A program made the position numbers and the translations under genes. Of a stretch of 64,000 nt of DNA, positions 18,469 through 26,245 are shown one piece after another (the stretch's first letter is position 1; every line of letters starts with the position of its first letter). The DNA is taken from assembly GCF_963975415.1 (NCBI RefSeq), contig NZ_CAXBGN010000004.1:62001-126000 (forward strand). Reading direction: 5' to 3'. The notes under the pieces are model-generated. The model was not told the origin of the DNA, ran no database searches, and saw only the letters and a program-made list of their open reading frames with translations. This stretch comes from Kriegella sp963975415. Its GTDB lineage: Bacteria > Bacteroidota > Bacteroidia > Flavobacteriales > Flavobacteriaceae.

Positions 18469-19881
18469 ATGATTCCAGATGACACTATAATTGCTTTGGC
18501 GACACCCTCAGGTGCGGGGGCAATTGCCGTAATACGTATTTCGGGAAATAATGCCATTTCATTGGCGGCCAATTACTTCAAATCGATACGGGACAAAAAG
18601 CTTATCGATCAAAAAACACACACTATTCATCTCGGGCATATCATTGAGGATAAGCGTGTTATCGACCAGGTTCTACTATCGATTTTTAAAGATCCCCACT
18701 CGTATACCGGAGAAGATGTCGTGGAAATATCCTGTCATGGTTCGCCCTACATCCAGCAACAAATCATTCAATTATTTTTACGAAAGGGCTGCCGTATGGC
18801 CGATGCTGGGGAGTTTACCTTACGGGCTTTTTTAAATGGAAAACTCGATTTGAGCCAAGCCGAGGCCGTTGCAGACCTTATCGCCTCAGATAACGAGGCG
18901 AGCCATCAAATTGCGATACAACAAATGCGTGGTGGATTCAGTAATGAAATCAAGTTACTACGTGAGGAACTTTTAAACTTTGCCTCCCTAATTGAGTTGG
19001 AACTCGATTTTTCAGAAGAAGATGTTGAATTTGCCGATCGTACCCAATTTAAAGAACTACTGAAGCGCATTCAAACCGTATTGAAAGGACTCATCGATTC
19101 TTTTGCCGTCGGTAATGTTATTAAAAATGGAATTCCTGTAGCGATTGTCGGAGAACCCAACGTCGGGAAGTCGACCTTGCTCAATGCCCTTTTGAACGAA
19201 GAACGCGCCATTGTCAGTGACATAGCCGGTACCACACGTGATACTATTGAAGATGAAATTTCAATAGGAGGCATCGGATTCCGTTTTATAGATACGGCAG
19301 GCATTCGGGAGACCAAAGATGTTGTCGAAAGCATAGGTATCAAAAGAACCTTTGAAAAAATTGAACAGGCACACGTAGTTTTATATTTGGTAGATGGATG
19401 GCAGTTAACAACTGACGGGGCCATAGCTTCTTTAAAAATCGAAATAGAGAAAATAAAAAATAAGTTCCCCTTAAAGTCGATCGTACTACTTATCAATAAA
19501 TTGGACAGGTTAAGCGAGAATCAACGGTTTAAGTTCAAGCAAGAATTGCCCGATGATGACAAGCGACAAACGACCTTATTTATTTCTGCTAAAACCAGGG
19601 AAGGTGTGGCGGACTTGGAAAACAAGTTGTTGGAATTTGTAAATACAGGTGCCCTACGCAACAATGAAACCATAGTGACCAATACCAGACACTATAATGC
19701 CTTATTAAAGGCGTTGGAAGAAATCGAAAAGGTACAATTTGGGATGGACGAAGACCTTCCTAGCGATTTAATGGCCATTGATGTTCGGGAAGCACTTTAT
19801 CACTTGGGGCTTATCACCGGTCAAGTCACGAACGACGAGCTTTTGGGTAACATCTTTAGCAATTTTTGTATCGGAAAGTAA
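18469..19881 (+). CDS. mnmE: tRNA uridine-5-carboxymethylaminomethyl modification GTPase
   Basis: A 470-residue MnmE. N-terminal folate-binding domain (DTIIALATPSGAGAIAVIRISG), helical domain with GEFTLRAFLNGKLDLSQAEAV, a GTPase inserted at about 215-380 (P-loop GEPNVGKST, switch GTTRDT, DTAG, NKLD) and the invariant C-terminal FCIGK that places the catalytic Cys. With MnmG it modifies wobble uridines. A TAATTTTG -7-like box ends only 4 bases before the ATG, so the message may be almost leaderless. The integrative element begins shortly after its stop. Confidence 0.97.
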   Translation: MIPDDTIIALATPSGAGAIAVIRISGNNAISLAANYFKSIRDKKLIDQKTHTIHLGHIIEDKRVIDQVLLSIFKDPHSYTGEDVVEISCHGSPYIQQQIIQLFLRKGCRMADAGEFTLRAFLNGKLDLSQAEAVADLIASDNEASHQIAIQQMRGGFSNEIKLLREELLNFASLIELELDFSEEDVEFADRTQFKELLKRIQTVLKGLIDSFAVGNVIKNGIPVAIVGEPNVGKSTLLNALLNEERAIVSDIAGTTRDTIEDEISIGGIGFRFIDTAGIRETKDVVESIGIKRTFEKIEQAHVVLYLVDGWQLTTDGAIASLKIEIEKIKNKFPLKSIVLLINKLDRLSENQRFKFKQELPDDDKRQTTLFISAKTREGVADLENKLLEFVNTGALRNNETIVTNTRHYNALLKALEEIEKVQFGMDEDLPSDLMAIDVREALYHLGLITGQVTNDELLGNIFSNFCIGK

Positions 19882-19946
19882 TTATCTTTCTTTTGTTTTC
19901 TAACTACTTGTTTTTATTGACTTTATAAGTTTTTAGTATCTCTTTT

Positions 19947-20019
19947 TTGTTGCCCAATTGCTCTTTATTTCTTATATTTGTTGTTCAATTGTTGCCCTAT
20001 TAGCTTATCTGTTGCCCAA
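19947..20019 (+). repeat. Left-end cluster of TTGTTGCCC motifs (attL region)
   Basis: gttgccc occurs at 19949, 19991 and 20011. The first copy is part of TTGTTGCCCAAT, which is repeated exactly at the right end. Recombinase core or arm sites are inferred. Confidence 0.55.
19950..19980 (+). promoter_or_regulatory. Candidate promoter of the recombinase operon
   Basis: TTG at 19950-19952 and TATATTTG at 19973-19980 fit the Bacteroidota -33/-7 pattern with 20 bases between them. The -33 element lies inside the end repeat, so recombinase binding could repress its own operon. Confidence 0.5.
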
Positions 20020-20097
20020 ATCATAAAGCAACAAATCAAAGCGAAATGATGCACCATATAGCACCACCAAGCAACATTGAGCTACAAGTAGCACCAA

Positions 20098-20502
20098 ATG
20101 AGCAGTACAATTAAAATACCGAAATTCTGTCAATTCTGTGGAATGGCTTTTGTTGCACAAAAGACCACCACTAAGTATTGCGGTCATACGTGTGCAAGTA
20201 GAGCCTACAAACAACGTAAGCGAGAAGAAAAAGTACAATCCACCCTATCCGAGCAAATAAATAATAGCAAGCCTACATCTTCCGAAAACTTGCAAACTCT
20301 GCAAACCTTACCTACACAAGCAGGAAATCATATCAATCTAAGAGATAAAGAATTTCTAAGTATTACTGAAGCTGCCAATTTATTAGGTGCAAGCAGATGG
20401 ACTATTCAGCGGATGATAAAACGCAACCAATTGAGCATTGCAAAATTAGGTAGGCGTACTATTATAAAACGGACAGAAATCGATAATCTCTTTAAAATTT
20501 AG
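20098..20502 (+). CDS. Zinc-finger plus excisionase-like HTH protein
   Basis: A 134-residue protein. Residues 6-30 hold four cysteines in the order CQFC and, after about 16 residues, CGHTC, a small zinc-ribbon-like knuckle, followed by a basic segment. After a linker, residues about 82-134 form a MerR/excisionase-type winged HTH (SITEAANLLGASRWTIQRMI). It precedes the recombinase gene by 4 bases and so is most likely a recombination directionality or regulatory factor. The leader just upstream repeats the word tagcacca twice, possibly part of its binding site. Confidence 0.75.
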   Translation: MSSTIKIPKFCQFCGMAFVAQKTTTKYCGHTCASRAYKQRKREEKVQSTLSEQINNSKPTSSENLQTLQTLPTQAGNHINLRDKEFLSITEAANLLGASRWTIQRMIKRNQLSIAKLGRRTIIKRTEIDNLFKI

Positions 20503-20506
20503 CCTT

Positions 20507-21613
20507 ATGAAAGTAACATTAAGAAAACGAAAGAAAGGAAACAAAATCAGTTTGTATTTAGACTACTATGCCAATGGTAAGCGAGAATATGAATATTTAA
20601 AATTGTATCTAAAACCTGACCCAGAAAAAGGTTCACTTACTAAGGCAGAGAAAGACCAAAATAAAACGATACTACAATTAGCTGAAAGTATCAGAGCCAA
20701 AAGACATTTAGAAATTCAGAATAATATTTATGATTTTCAAGACAAGGAGAAGCTAAAAGGCAGTTTCTTATTATACTTTGATGCACTCACAGAAAAGAGA
20801 AAAGCCAGTTTAGGTAATTATGGTAATTGGGATAGTGTTGGTAAGCATCTAAGAAAATACAGTCCAAGAGATATTTCATTTGATAGAGTAAATCGTGAAT
20901 GGGTACAAGGCTTTAAAGATTATTTAGACAATGAAGCTAAAACCAAAAGTGAAAACGAATTATCTCAAAATTCAAAGTACTCCTACTTCAACAAACTAAA
21001 GGCAGCATTAAAGCAAGCGGTTAGAGATGGCATTTTAAAATACAATCCCGCGGAGCAAGTCCAGGGATTCAAACAAGGAGAACCACAAAGAGAGTTTTTA
21101 ACCTTAGAAGAAGTACAAGCATTAGTAAAGGCAGATTGCGAAAGCAAGCAGCTAAAAACTGCGTTTTTATTCGCTTGTCTTACTGGTTTAAGATGGTCAG
21201 ATATAAATAAGTTGGTTTGGTCAGAGGTGCAACATTCTGATGAAATGGGCTACTACATTCGTTTCAGACAACAAAAAACCAAAGGAGCGGAAACCCTACC
21301 AATATCCGAGCAAGCTCGTAATATGTTAGGAGAAGAAAAAGAAAAAACAGAGCGTGTTTTTAAAGGCTTAAAATATAGTGCTTGGCACAATGTTAAATTA
21401 GCTCAATGGGTACTTCGTGCAGGTATTACTAAAAACATCACGTTCCATTGTGCAAGACACACCTATGCAACCCTACAACTTACAATGGGTACAGATATTT
21501 ACACCGTATCAAAACTATTAGGACATAGAGAATTAAAAACCACTCAGATATATGCCAAAGTAATAGACAACAAGAAGAAAGAAGCAGCTAATAAAATTCA
21601 ACTCGATTTATAA
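20507..21613 (+). CDS. Tyrosine recombinase (integrase) of the element
   Basis: A 368-residue phage-type integrase of the Bacteroidota family: N-terminal arm-binding strand region, SAM-like core-binding domain (about 100-190) and catalytic domain. The catalytic residues are all visible: R229 in TGLRWSDI, H314 and R317 in HCARHTY, H340 in LGHRELK and the nucleophile Y349 in TTQIYAKV. It should carry out site-specific insertion and excision of the surrounding element. Between the zinc-finger/HTH gene and a hypothetical gene whose start follows the stop by 1 base, so all three are cotranscribed. Confidence 0.93.
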   Translation: MKVTLRKRKKGNKISLYLDYYANGKREYEYLKLYLKPDPEKGSLTKAEKDQNKTILQLAESIRAKRHLEIQNNIYDFQDKEKLKGSFLLYFDALTEKRKASLGNYGNWDSVGKHLRKYSPRDISFDRVNREWVQGFKDYLDNEAKTKSENELSQNSKYSYFNKLKAALKQAVRDGILKYNPAEQVQGFKQGEPQREFLTLEEVQALVKADCESKQLKTAFLFACLTGLRWSDINKLVWSEVQHSDEMGYYIRFRQQKTKGAETLPISEQARNMLGEEKEKTERVFKGLKYSAWHNVKLAQWVLRAGITKNITFHCARHTYATLQLTMGTDIYTVSKLLGHRELKTTQIYAKVIDNKKKEAANKIQLDL

Positions 21614-21614
21614 T

Positions 21615-22685
21615 ATGGAACTAACTATTTTTAAAAGCATCATTTATGGCGATCTAAAACCTTGGGCAAGTGATGCAGTCAATGAAAAGTTTTACAGACA
21701 AAATTTGTCTGCAAAATTTATACAGCCAAAACAGACTATAAACGAGTATTATAAGGCATTAAAGGAAATCCACAAAAACAAGCCTAATCTATTCAAAGAA
21801 GATGGTTTGGAAATCTACCTACTGCAAGCAGATACAGATATTAGCCACGATATTCTGCATCCATTGGTTGAAATCAAATTAGCTGAACCCACCACAGCAA
21901 CACAAAGGTTTTATCATTACTTGCTTTTAAATGAAGCTACAAGACTATCAGACAGAGTTTTTAAATGTGTAAATAAAGACATTGGAGAAATTCAGAAAAA
22001 AGAGATAGTTCAAAACGTAGTGAAATCTTGCAAAGACCTATTATTAAGAATAGGAACAGATCAAGACAGTTTTAAGCAAACCGACTTGACAGCTTATGTT
22101 ATTCCGCAACTCATTACTAACGTAATTCGTTTTCTAAAGGAAACCGAAAAGTTATATCCTCAATTCCTTTCGGAATTACCGTCAAACAAAAACGAGCTTT
22201 ACGGAGAACTATTACAACAACCCATTCCAGATATAGAGATTGACAAAACAACTCCTGAATTTCAAACAGTAAATAATATTCTTTTAGGTATTGATAATTA
22301 TAAGTTTGAAAAAGATACTCGTTTCTCATTTGGATTTACTGGAGATACAACAAAGCTAAAATCGGTACTCTTTTTGCTTAATCGTGATATGGAACTCTTA
22401 AATGAGGATAAATCAACAGTTGAAGAATTATTGTCTGTATTAACAAGTAAAGATTTAAAACTGGGTGCTCCTCAGATATATTTAGGATGTGAAACATTAG
22501 AATTTGCATACATAGTGAAGAAATTAGAACTCTCATTCTCAAATTTTACAGCTACCACAATAGACAAATCAAAGTTATTTCATTCTAAAAAAGGGAATGC
22601 AATTTCAAAAGGAAGTCTATACAATGCAAACCAAAAACAACCCTATAAAAAAGAAGATATAGACAACATTTTCAGCCATCTGTAA
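21615..22685 (+). CDS. Hypothetical protein cotranscribed with the recombinase
   Basis: A 356-residue soluble protein, mostly alpha-helical, with no signal peptide, membrane helix or catalytic motif that can be named. The C-terminus (FTATTIDKSKLFHSKKGNAI) resembles the ends of RteC-like regulatory proteins of Bacteroidota elements in general style, but this is not strong enough for a call. The start lies one base after the recombinase stop, so it belongs to the integration module and may regulate excision or replication of the element. Confidence 0.65.
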   Translation: MELTIFKSIIYGDLKPWASDAVNEKFYRQNLSAKFIQPKQTINEYYKALKEIHKNKPNLFKEDGLEIYLLQADTDISHDILHPLVEIKLAEPTTATQRFYHYLLLNEATRLSDRVFKCVNKDIGEIQKKEIVQNVVKSCKDLLLRIGTDQDSFKQTDLTAYVIPQLITNVIRFLKETEKLYPQFLSELPSNKNELYGELLQQPIPDIEIDKTTPEFQTVNNILLGIDNYKFEKDTRFSFGFTGDTTKLKSVLFLLNRDMELLNEDKSTVEELLSVLTSKDLKLGAPQIYLGCETLEFAYIVKKLELSFSNFTATTIDKSKLFHSKKGNAISKGSLYNANQKQPYKKEDIDNIFSHL

Positions 22686-22694
22686 ATAAAAACA

Positions 22695-22736
22695 GTTAGA
22701 TGTGTTAGATATAGTAGTTAGATGTTAGCGTCTAAC
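22695..22736 (+). repeat. GTTAGAT repeat cluster upstream of the HTH genes
   Basis: Three direct copies of gttaga(t) start at 22695, 22704 and 22717, and an inverted copy (tctaac) lies at 22731-22736, making gttaga-tgttagcg-tctaac. A further gttagat overlaps the start of the second HTH gene (23105-23111). It is probably an operator for the HTH proteins. Confidence 0.5.
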
Positions 22737-22806
22737 TGATTACCAGAGTGTTACGAAATAGTTTAGCGGTCAGAAATGATTGTTAAACCTTTTAAATCGT
22801 AACACA

Positions 22807-23109
22807 ATGAGTAACGAAAATTTAATTTTAGAAAAGCTCAACAGACTTGAGCAAAAGATTGAGGAACAAAACCTCTTAAAGAAAGAAGTATTAAACTTCA
22901 ATGATGCTTGTAGCTATTTAGATATAAGTGCTTCGCATCTCTACAAACTTACCAGTCAGAAATCCGTTCCGCATTTCTGCCCACAAGGTAAAAAACTCTA
23001 TTTCAATCGTACCGAGTTAGACGAATGGTTACAACGTAACCGTCAATCTTCTACGGACGAAATCGAAAAAGCAGCAGCCAATTATCTAATTCAAAACAAA
23101 CGCAGTTAG
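22807..23109 (+). CDS. Excisionase-family helix-turn-helix protein (1)
   Basis: From ATG 22807 a 100-residue protein: an N-terminal coiled coil (LEKLNRLEQKIEEQNLLKKE) and a MerR/excisionase-type HTH (NFNDACSYLDISASHLYKLT, then the wing KKLYFNRTELDEWL). A start at 22780 would add nine residues but the conserved start of this family is MSNEN. Standard component of Bacteroidota integrative elements, usually preceding a second HTH protein and a VirE/primase-like protein, as here. Role inferred: control of excision or element replication. Confidence 0.8.
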   Translation: MSNENLILEKLNRLEQKIEEQNLLKKEVLNFNDACSYLDISASHLYKLTSQKSVPHFCPQGKKLYFNRTELDEWLQRNRQSSTDEIEKAAANYLIQNKRS

Positions 23110-23111
23110 AT

Positions 23112-23396
23112 ATGGGCTTTTATCATCCTTTAGACGAAAAGTTAGAACAGATAGACGATAGACTATCAGAACTAACGCTTATGCTTAAAGATAAGCAAAG
23201 AAGCAATCCTGACCAAGTGTTTTTCGACACCCAAGAGTTTCTACAGATAATGAATGTTAGTAAGCGAACCGCTCAATATTGGCGAGATAGCGGACTCATA
23301 GGCTATTGCCAAATTGGGTACAAAATCTATTACCGCTTATCAGACATACTCCAATTGTTAGACCAAAATTTTAAAGCACCTATCAATGGAAAATAA
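23112..23396 (+). CDS. Excisionase-family helix-turn-helix protein (2)
   Basis: A 94-residue protein of the same type: short coiled coil (LDEKLEQIDDRLSELTLMLK), then an HTH with the usual order (DTQEFLQIMNVSKRTAQYWRDSGLIGYCQIG, wing KIYYRLSDILQLL). The gene starts 2 bases after the first HTH gene and overlaps the next gene by 11 bases, so the three are translated from a single message. The gttagat word that occurs three times upstream of the first HTH gene is present again at this start. Confidence 0.8.
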   Translation: MGFYHPLDEKLEQIDDRLSELTLMLKDKQRSNPDQVFFDTQEFLQIMNVSKRTAQYWRDSGLIGYCQIGYKIYYRLSDILQLLDQNFKAPINGK

Positions 23397-25665
23397 TCAC
23401 ATAAATACTTCTAAAATGGCATCATCAACTATATATAAAAATTTCAATCAACCCATAGAAAATAAAGCCTTACTACTGATAGTAAAGGATGTTATTGAGG
23501 GTAAATACAAAGAACCTATTGAAGCTATCCGTATGGCTATTGGAATGGGTAAACCAGAACGAGCAGACCAATTCAAAAAAGAATTAGTAGCCTTTACACC
23601 GTCAGCAACTTTTGAAGGCGGTCGTAAAATGGAGTACTTTAAAATGTACAGCGGATTTGTACACTTAGATTTTGATAAGTTAGAACCAGACGAGCTTCAA
23701 GAAGCAAAACAGAAAATACAATCCATTCCTTTCACTTTTGCTTGTTTCACAAGCCCAAGCGGTAATGGCCTAAAAGTGTTTATTGAAGTAGATTCTACTA
23801 TGGAACAACATAAAAACGCTTATGCACAAGTGCAAGCGTATTATGAAAAAGAAGTTGGTATTGAAGCAGACCCAAAATGCAAAGATATTACAAGGCTGTG
23901 TTTTGTGTCTTACGACCCTGACGGATATAAGAACATACAAAACGAAAAGTTCAAGGTAAAAACCGAAACGGTTTTACAACCTATCACACCAACAGCACCC
24001 AAAACAGTAGTAACCCAAAATCTTAGTAATAATGAAAACAGTAATAGTTCAGAAATCTTTACCGAGTGTATCACATTCACCGAAAACAAAGAAAGCTATA
24101 CAGACGGCAACCGAAACAATTTCATATATCAATTGGCTTGTAATTGCAACAGGAGAGGAATCGTGTATGATGATACTTTGCATCTTATTCTAAGTACCTA
24201 CGACCTAAACCAAGATGAAATAAAAGCATCTGTAAAATCAGCCTATGATAACAACGCTATGCAATTTGCAAGCTATCAGAATTACAGCCCACAAGTTCAA
24301 CCAACGGAAACGATAAACAATGAAGATTATCTAAAAAACACACCCACTTTTGACGAACAGTTATTTGACAACCTACCAGAGATATTAAGAAAAGGTACAA
24401 TGGCATTTACAGATCCAAGAGAACGTGATGTGTTCTTTACTGGTGCATTGTCTATTCTTAGCGGTTGTTTACCTAATGTATCAGGTGTATATGCTCAACA
24501 GACCGTATTCCCTAATCTGTTTTCCTTTATCATAGCTCCAGCAGCAAGCGGAAAAGGTGCTTTAAAATTCGCCAAAATATTGGCAGACCCATATCAAGAA
24601 AGTGTATTAGAACAAAGCAATCAAGATAAGTCTATCTATGATGCCGAATTAGCTCAATACAAGGTAGAACAAAGAAACCGAAAGAAAGACGACACAGAAA
24701 CTCCAGAAGAGCCTGTAAAACCACCTTTTAAAGTGGTATTCATTCCTGCCAATACATCTTATGCAGCCATTTTACAACACATACAACAAAATGAGGGTAA
24801 AGGAATTATTTGCGAAACAGAAGCAGATAGTATGGGAGCAGTTTTTAAGCAAGATTGGGGCGGATATTCTGATATGCTCAGAAAAGCGTTTCATTCTGAA
24901 ACCATTTCTGTTTCAAGAAAAACAGACAATGAATATGTAATTATCAAAGAGCCTAAAATATCAGTTGCTTTATCAGGTACTCCTGGTCAAGTAGCCAATA
25001 TCATTGCATCCGCAGAAGATGGTTTATTCAGTCGCTTTTTATTCTATACGTTTAAAGTAGAGCAGCTTTGGAAAGATGTATCGCCTTTTGGCAATACCTT
25101 AAATTTAAACGACCATTTTGAAGCCTTATCGCAAAATGTATTAGAAATGATTCACTTCTTAGAAGCAAATCCAACACAGATACACTTATCCAAAGAACAA
25201 TGGCAAACAGTTAATTATACAGGGCAACAATGGTTAACAGAAGTAACCACCTTTACAGCAGAAGAAGCTGGAAGTGTAGTAAAACGTTTGGGCTTAATTC
25301 TATATCGTATTTGTATGATATTATCCACGCTTCGCAAATTTGATAATGGTGATTGTACAGAAAATGTTACGTGTACGGATGAAGATTTTGAAATGGCGTT
25401 AATGATTGCAAATGTCTATCTACAACACAGCTTGTTAATGTACAACAACCTACCAAAGAAAGAAGAAACAGGAGTTTTTAAAGGTGCTAACAATAAAAAG
25501 CAATTCTTTGAAGCCTTACCACAAAACTTCAAACGTGAAGAAGCCATCCTCATAGGTAAGAAATACCAACTCAAAGACCGTTCTATTGATAATTTGCTCA
25601 AATCCTTATTAGGTTCGCATCTCACTCAACCCAGTTACGGACACTATCAGAAGACAATCCTATAA
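23386..25665 (+). CDS. VirE-N / DUF3987 element replication-type protein
   Basis: A 759-residue protein. Residues about 10-200 match the VirE N-terminal (BT4734/BF3469-type) domain, a primase-related fold (FVHLDFDKLEPDEL, CFTSPSGNGLKVFI); residues about 310-720 are DUF3987, which has an ATPase-like core (IIAPAASGKGALKFA as a P-loop-like loop near 385). Together these make a probable primase/helicase-like protein for replication of the excised element. It marks the end of the left-arm module; mobilisation genes normally found next are absent and the defence operon follows after 275 bases. Confidence 0.85.
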   Translation: MENNHINTSKMASSTIYKNFNQPIENKALLLIVKDVIEGKYKEPIEAIRMAIGMGKPERADQFKKELVAFTPSATFEGGRKMEYFKMYSGFVHLDFDKLEPDELQEAKQKIQSIPFTFACFTSPSGNGLKVFIEVDSTMEQHKNAYAQVQAYYEKEVGIEADPKCKDITRLCFVSYDPDGYKNIQNEKFKVKTETVLQPITPTAPKTVVTQNLSNNENSNSSEIFTECITFTENKESYTDGNRNNFIYQLACNCNRRGIVYDDTLHLILSTYDLNQDEIKASVKSAYDNNAMQFASYQNYSPQVQPTETINNEDYLKNTPTFDEQLFDNLPEILRKGTMAFTDPRERDVFFTGALSILSGCLPNVSGVYAQQTVFPNLFSFIIAPAASGKGALKFAKILADPYQESVLEQSNQDKSIYDAELAQYKVEQRNRKKDDTETPEEPVKPPFKVVFIPANTSYAAILQHIQQNEGKGIICETEADSMGAVFKQDWGGYSDMLRKAFHSETISVSRKTDNEYVIIKEPKISVALSGTPGQVANIIASAEDGLFSRFLFYTFKVEQLWKDVSPFGNTLNLNDHFEALSQNVLEMIHFLEANPTQIHLSKEQWQTVNYTGQQWLTEVTTFTAEEAGSVVKRLGLILYRICMILSTLRKFDNGDCTENVTCTDEDFEMALMIANVYLQHSLLMYNNLPKKEETGVFKGANNKKQFFEALPQNFKREEAILIGKKYQLKDRSIDNLLKSLLGSHLTQPSYGHYQKTIL

Positions 25666-25896
25666 GTGCCTTAGGTTTGCGACATAAGAAAATTAGAAAT
25701 TTTTTCTTTAGACGAAAAAGAAAAATTAAGCATAGCCATAGCTACGGTTCATTTTTATTTTGAAGTATTTAAAGGAAAAAGAGCAATTTTATAAGAGCCA
25801 ATTTAAGGTGTTTGTAGGATAACATCCAAGCTGTAGTTTGCAACCTTTGCACTTTTTGAAATTTATCTTGTAGTTTTTGTTCTTGTTTATTTTTTA

Positions 25897-25915
25897 TTTG
25901 TCTATATTTGACAAA
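25897..25915 (+). promoter_or_regulatory. Palindromic operator over the -7 box of the defence operon
   Basis: TTTGTC and GACAAA form a perfect inverted repeat with a 7-base spacer (25897-25902 / 25910-25915). The spacer and first base of the right arm contain TATATTTG (25903-25910), a consensus Bacteroidota -7 box, so a bound dimer would block the promoter. Confidence 0.6.
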
Positions 25916-25940
25916 CGATTATTTAACAAATAAGCAAAGG

Positions 25941-26234
25941 ATGAATAAGTTTGGAGACTTAATAAGGTCTAAAAGAGAAGAACAAGAAATGCTACTCAGG
26001 CACTTATCCGCAGAGTTAGACATTGATACCGCAATGCTTAGTAAAATAGAAAGAGGAGAAAAAACCGCTAAACGTGAACATATAGAACCATTAGCAAAAC
26101 TTTTTAAACTCGGCTATAACGAATTGATTTCACTTTGGTTAGCAGACCAAGTATTTCAGTTGGTAGAAAATGAAGAACAGGCATTGCAAGCCTTACAGAT
26201 TGCAGAGAAAGAACTAAAAACTAAATTAAAATAG
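25941..26234 (+). CDS. XRE-type regulator, controller-protein-like
   Basis: A 97-residue protein with one Cro/C1-type HTH (LIRSKREEQEMLLRHLSAELDIDTAMLSKIERGE) and a helical C-terminal tail. An upstream in-frame ATG at 25908 lies inside the predicted -7 box, so translation from ATG 25941, which is preceded by aaagg, is preferred. Size, position 11 bases before the methylase gene, and the palindrome over the promoter match the controller (C) proteins that delay restriction until DNA is methylated. The expected effect is autoregulation of the whole hsd-ago operon. Confidence 0.82.
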   Translation: MNKFGDLIRSKREEQEMLLRHLSAELDIDTAMLSKIERGEKTAKREHIEPLAKLFKLGYNELISLWLADQVFQLVENEEQALQALQIAEKELKTKLK

Positions 26235-26245
26235 ACTGTAACAGA

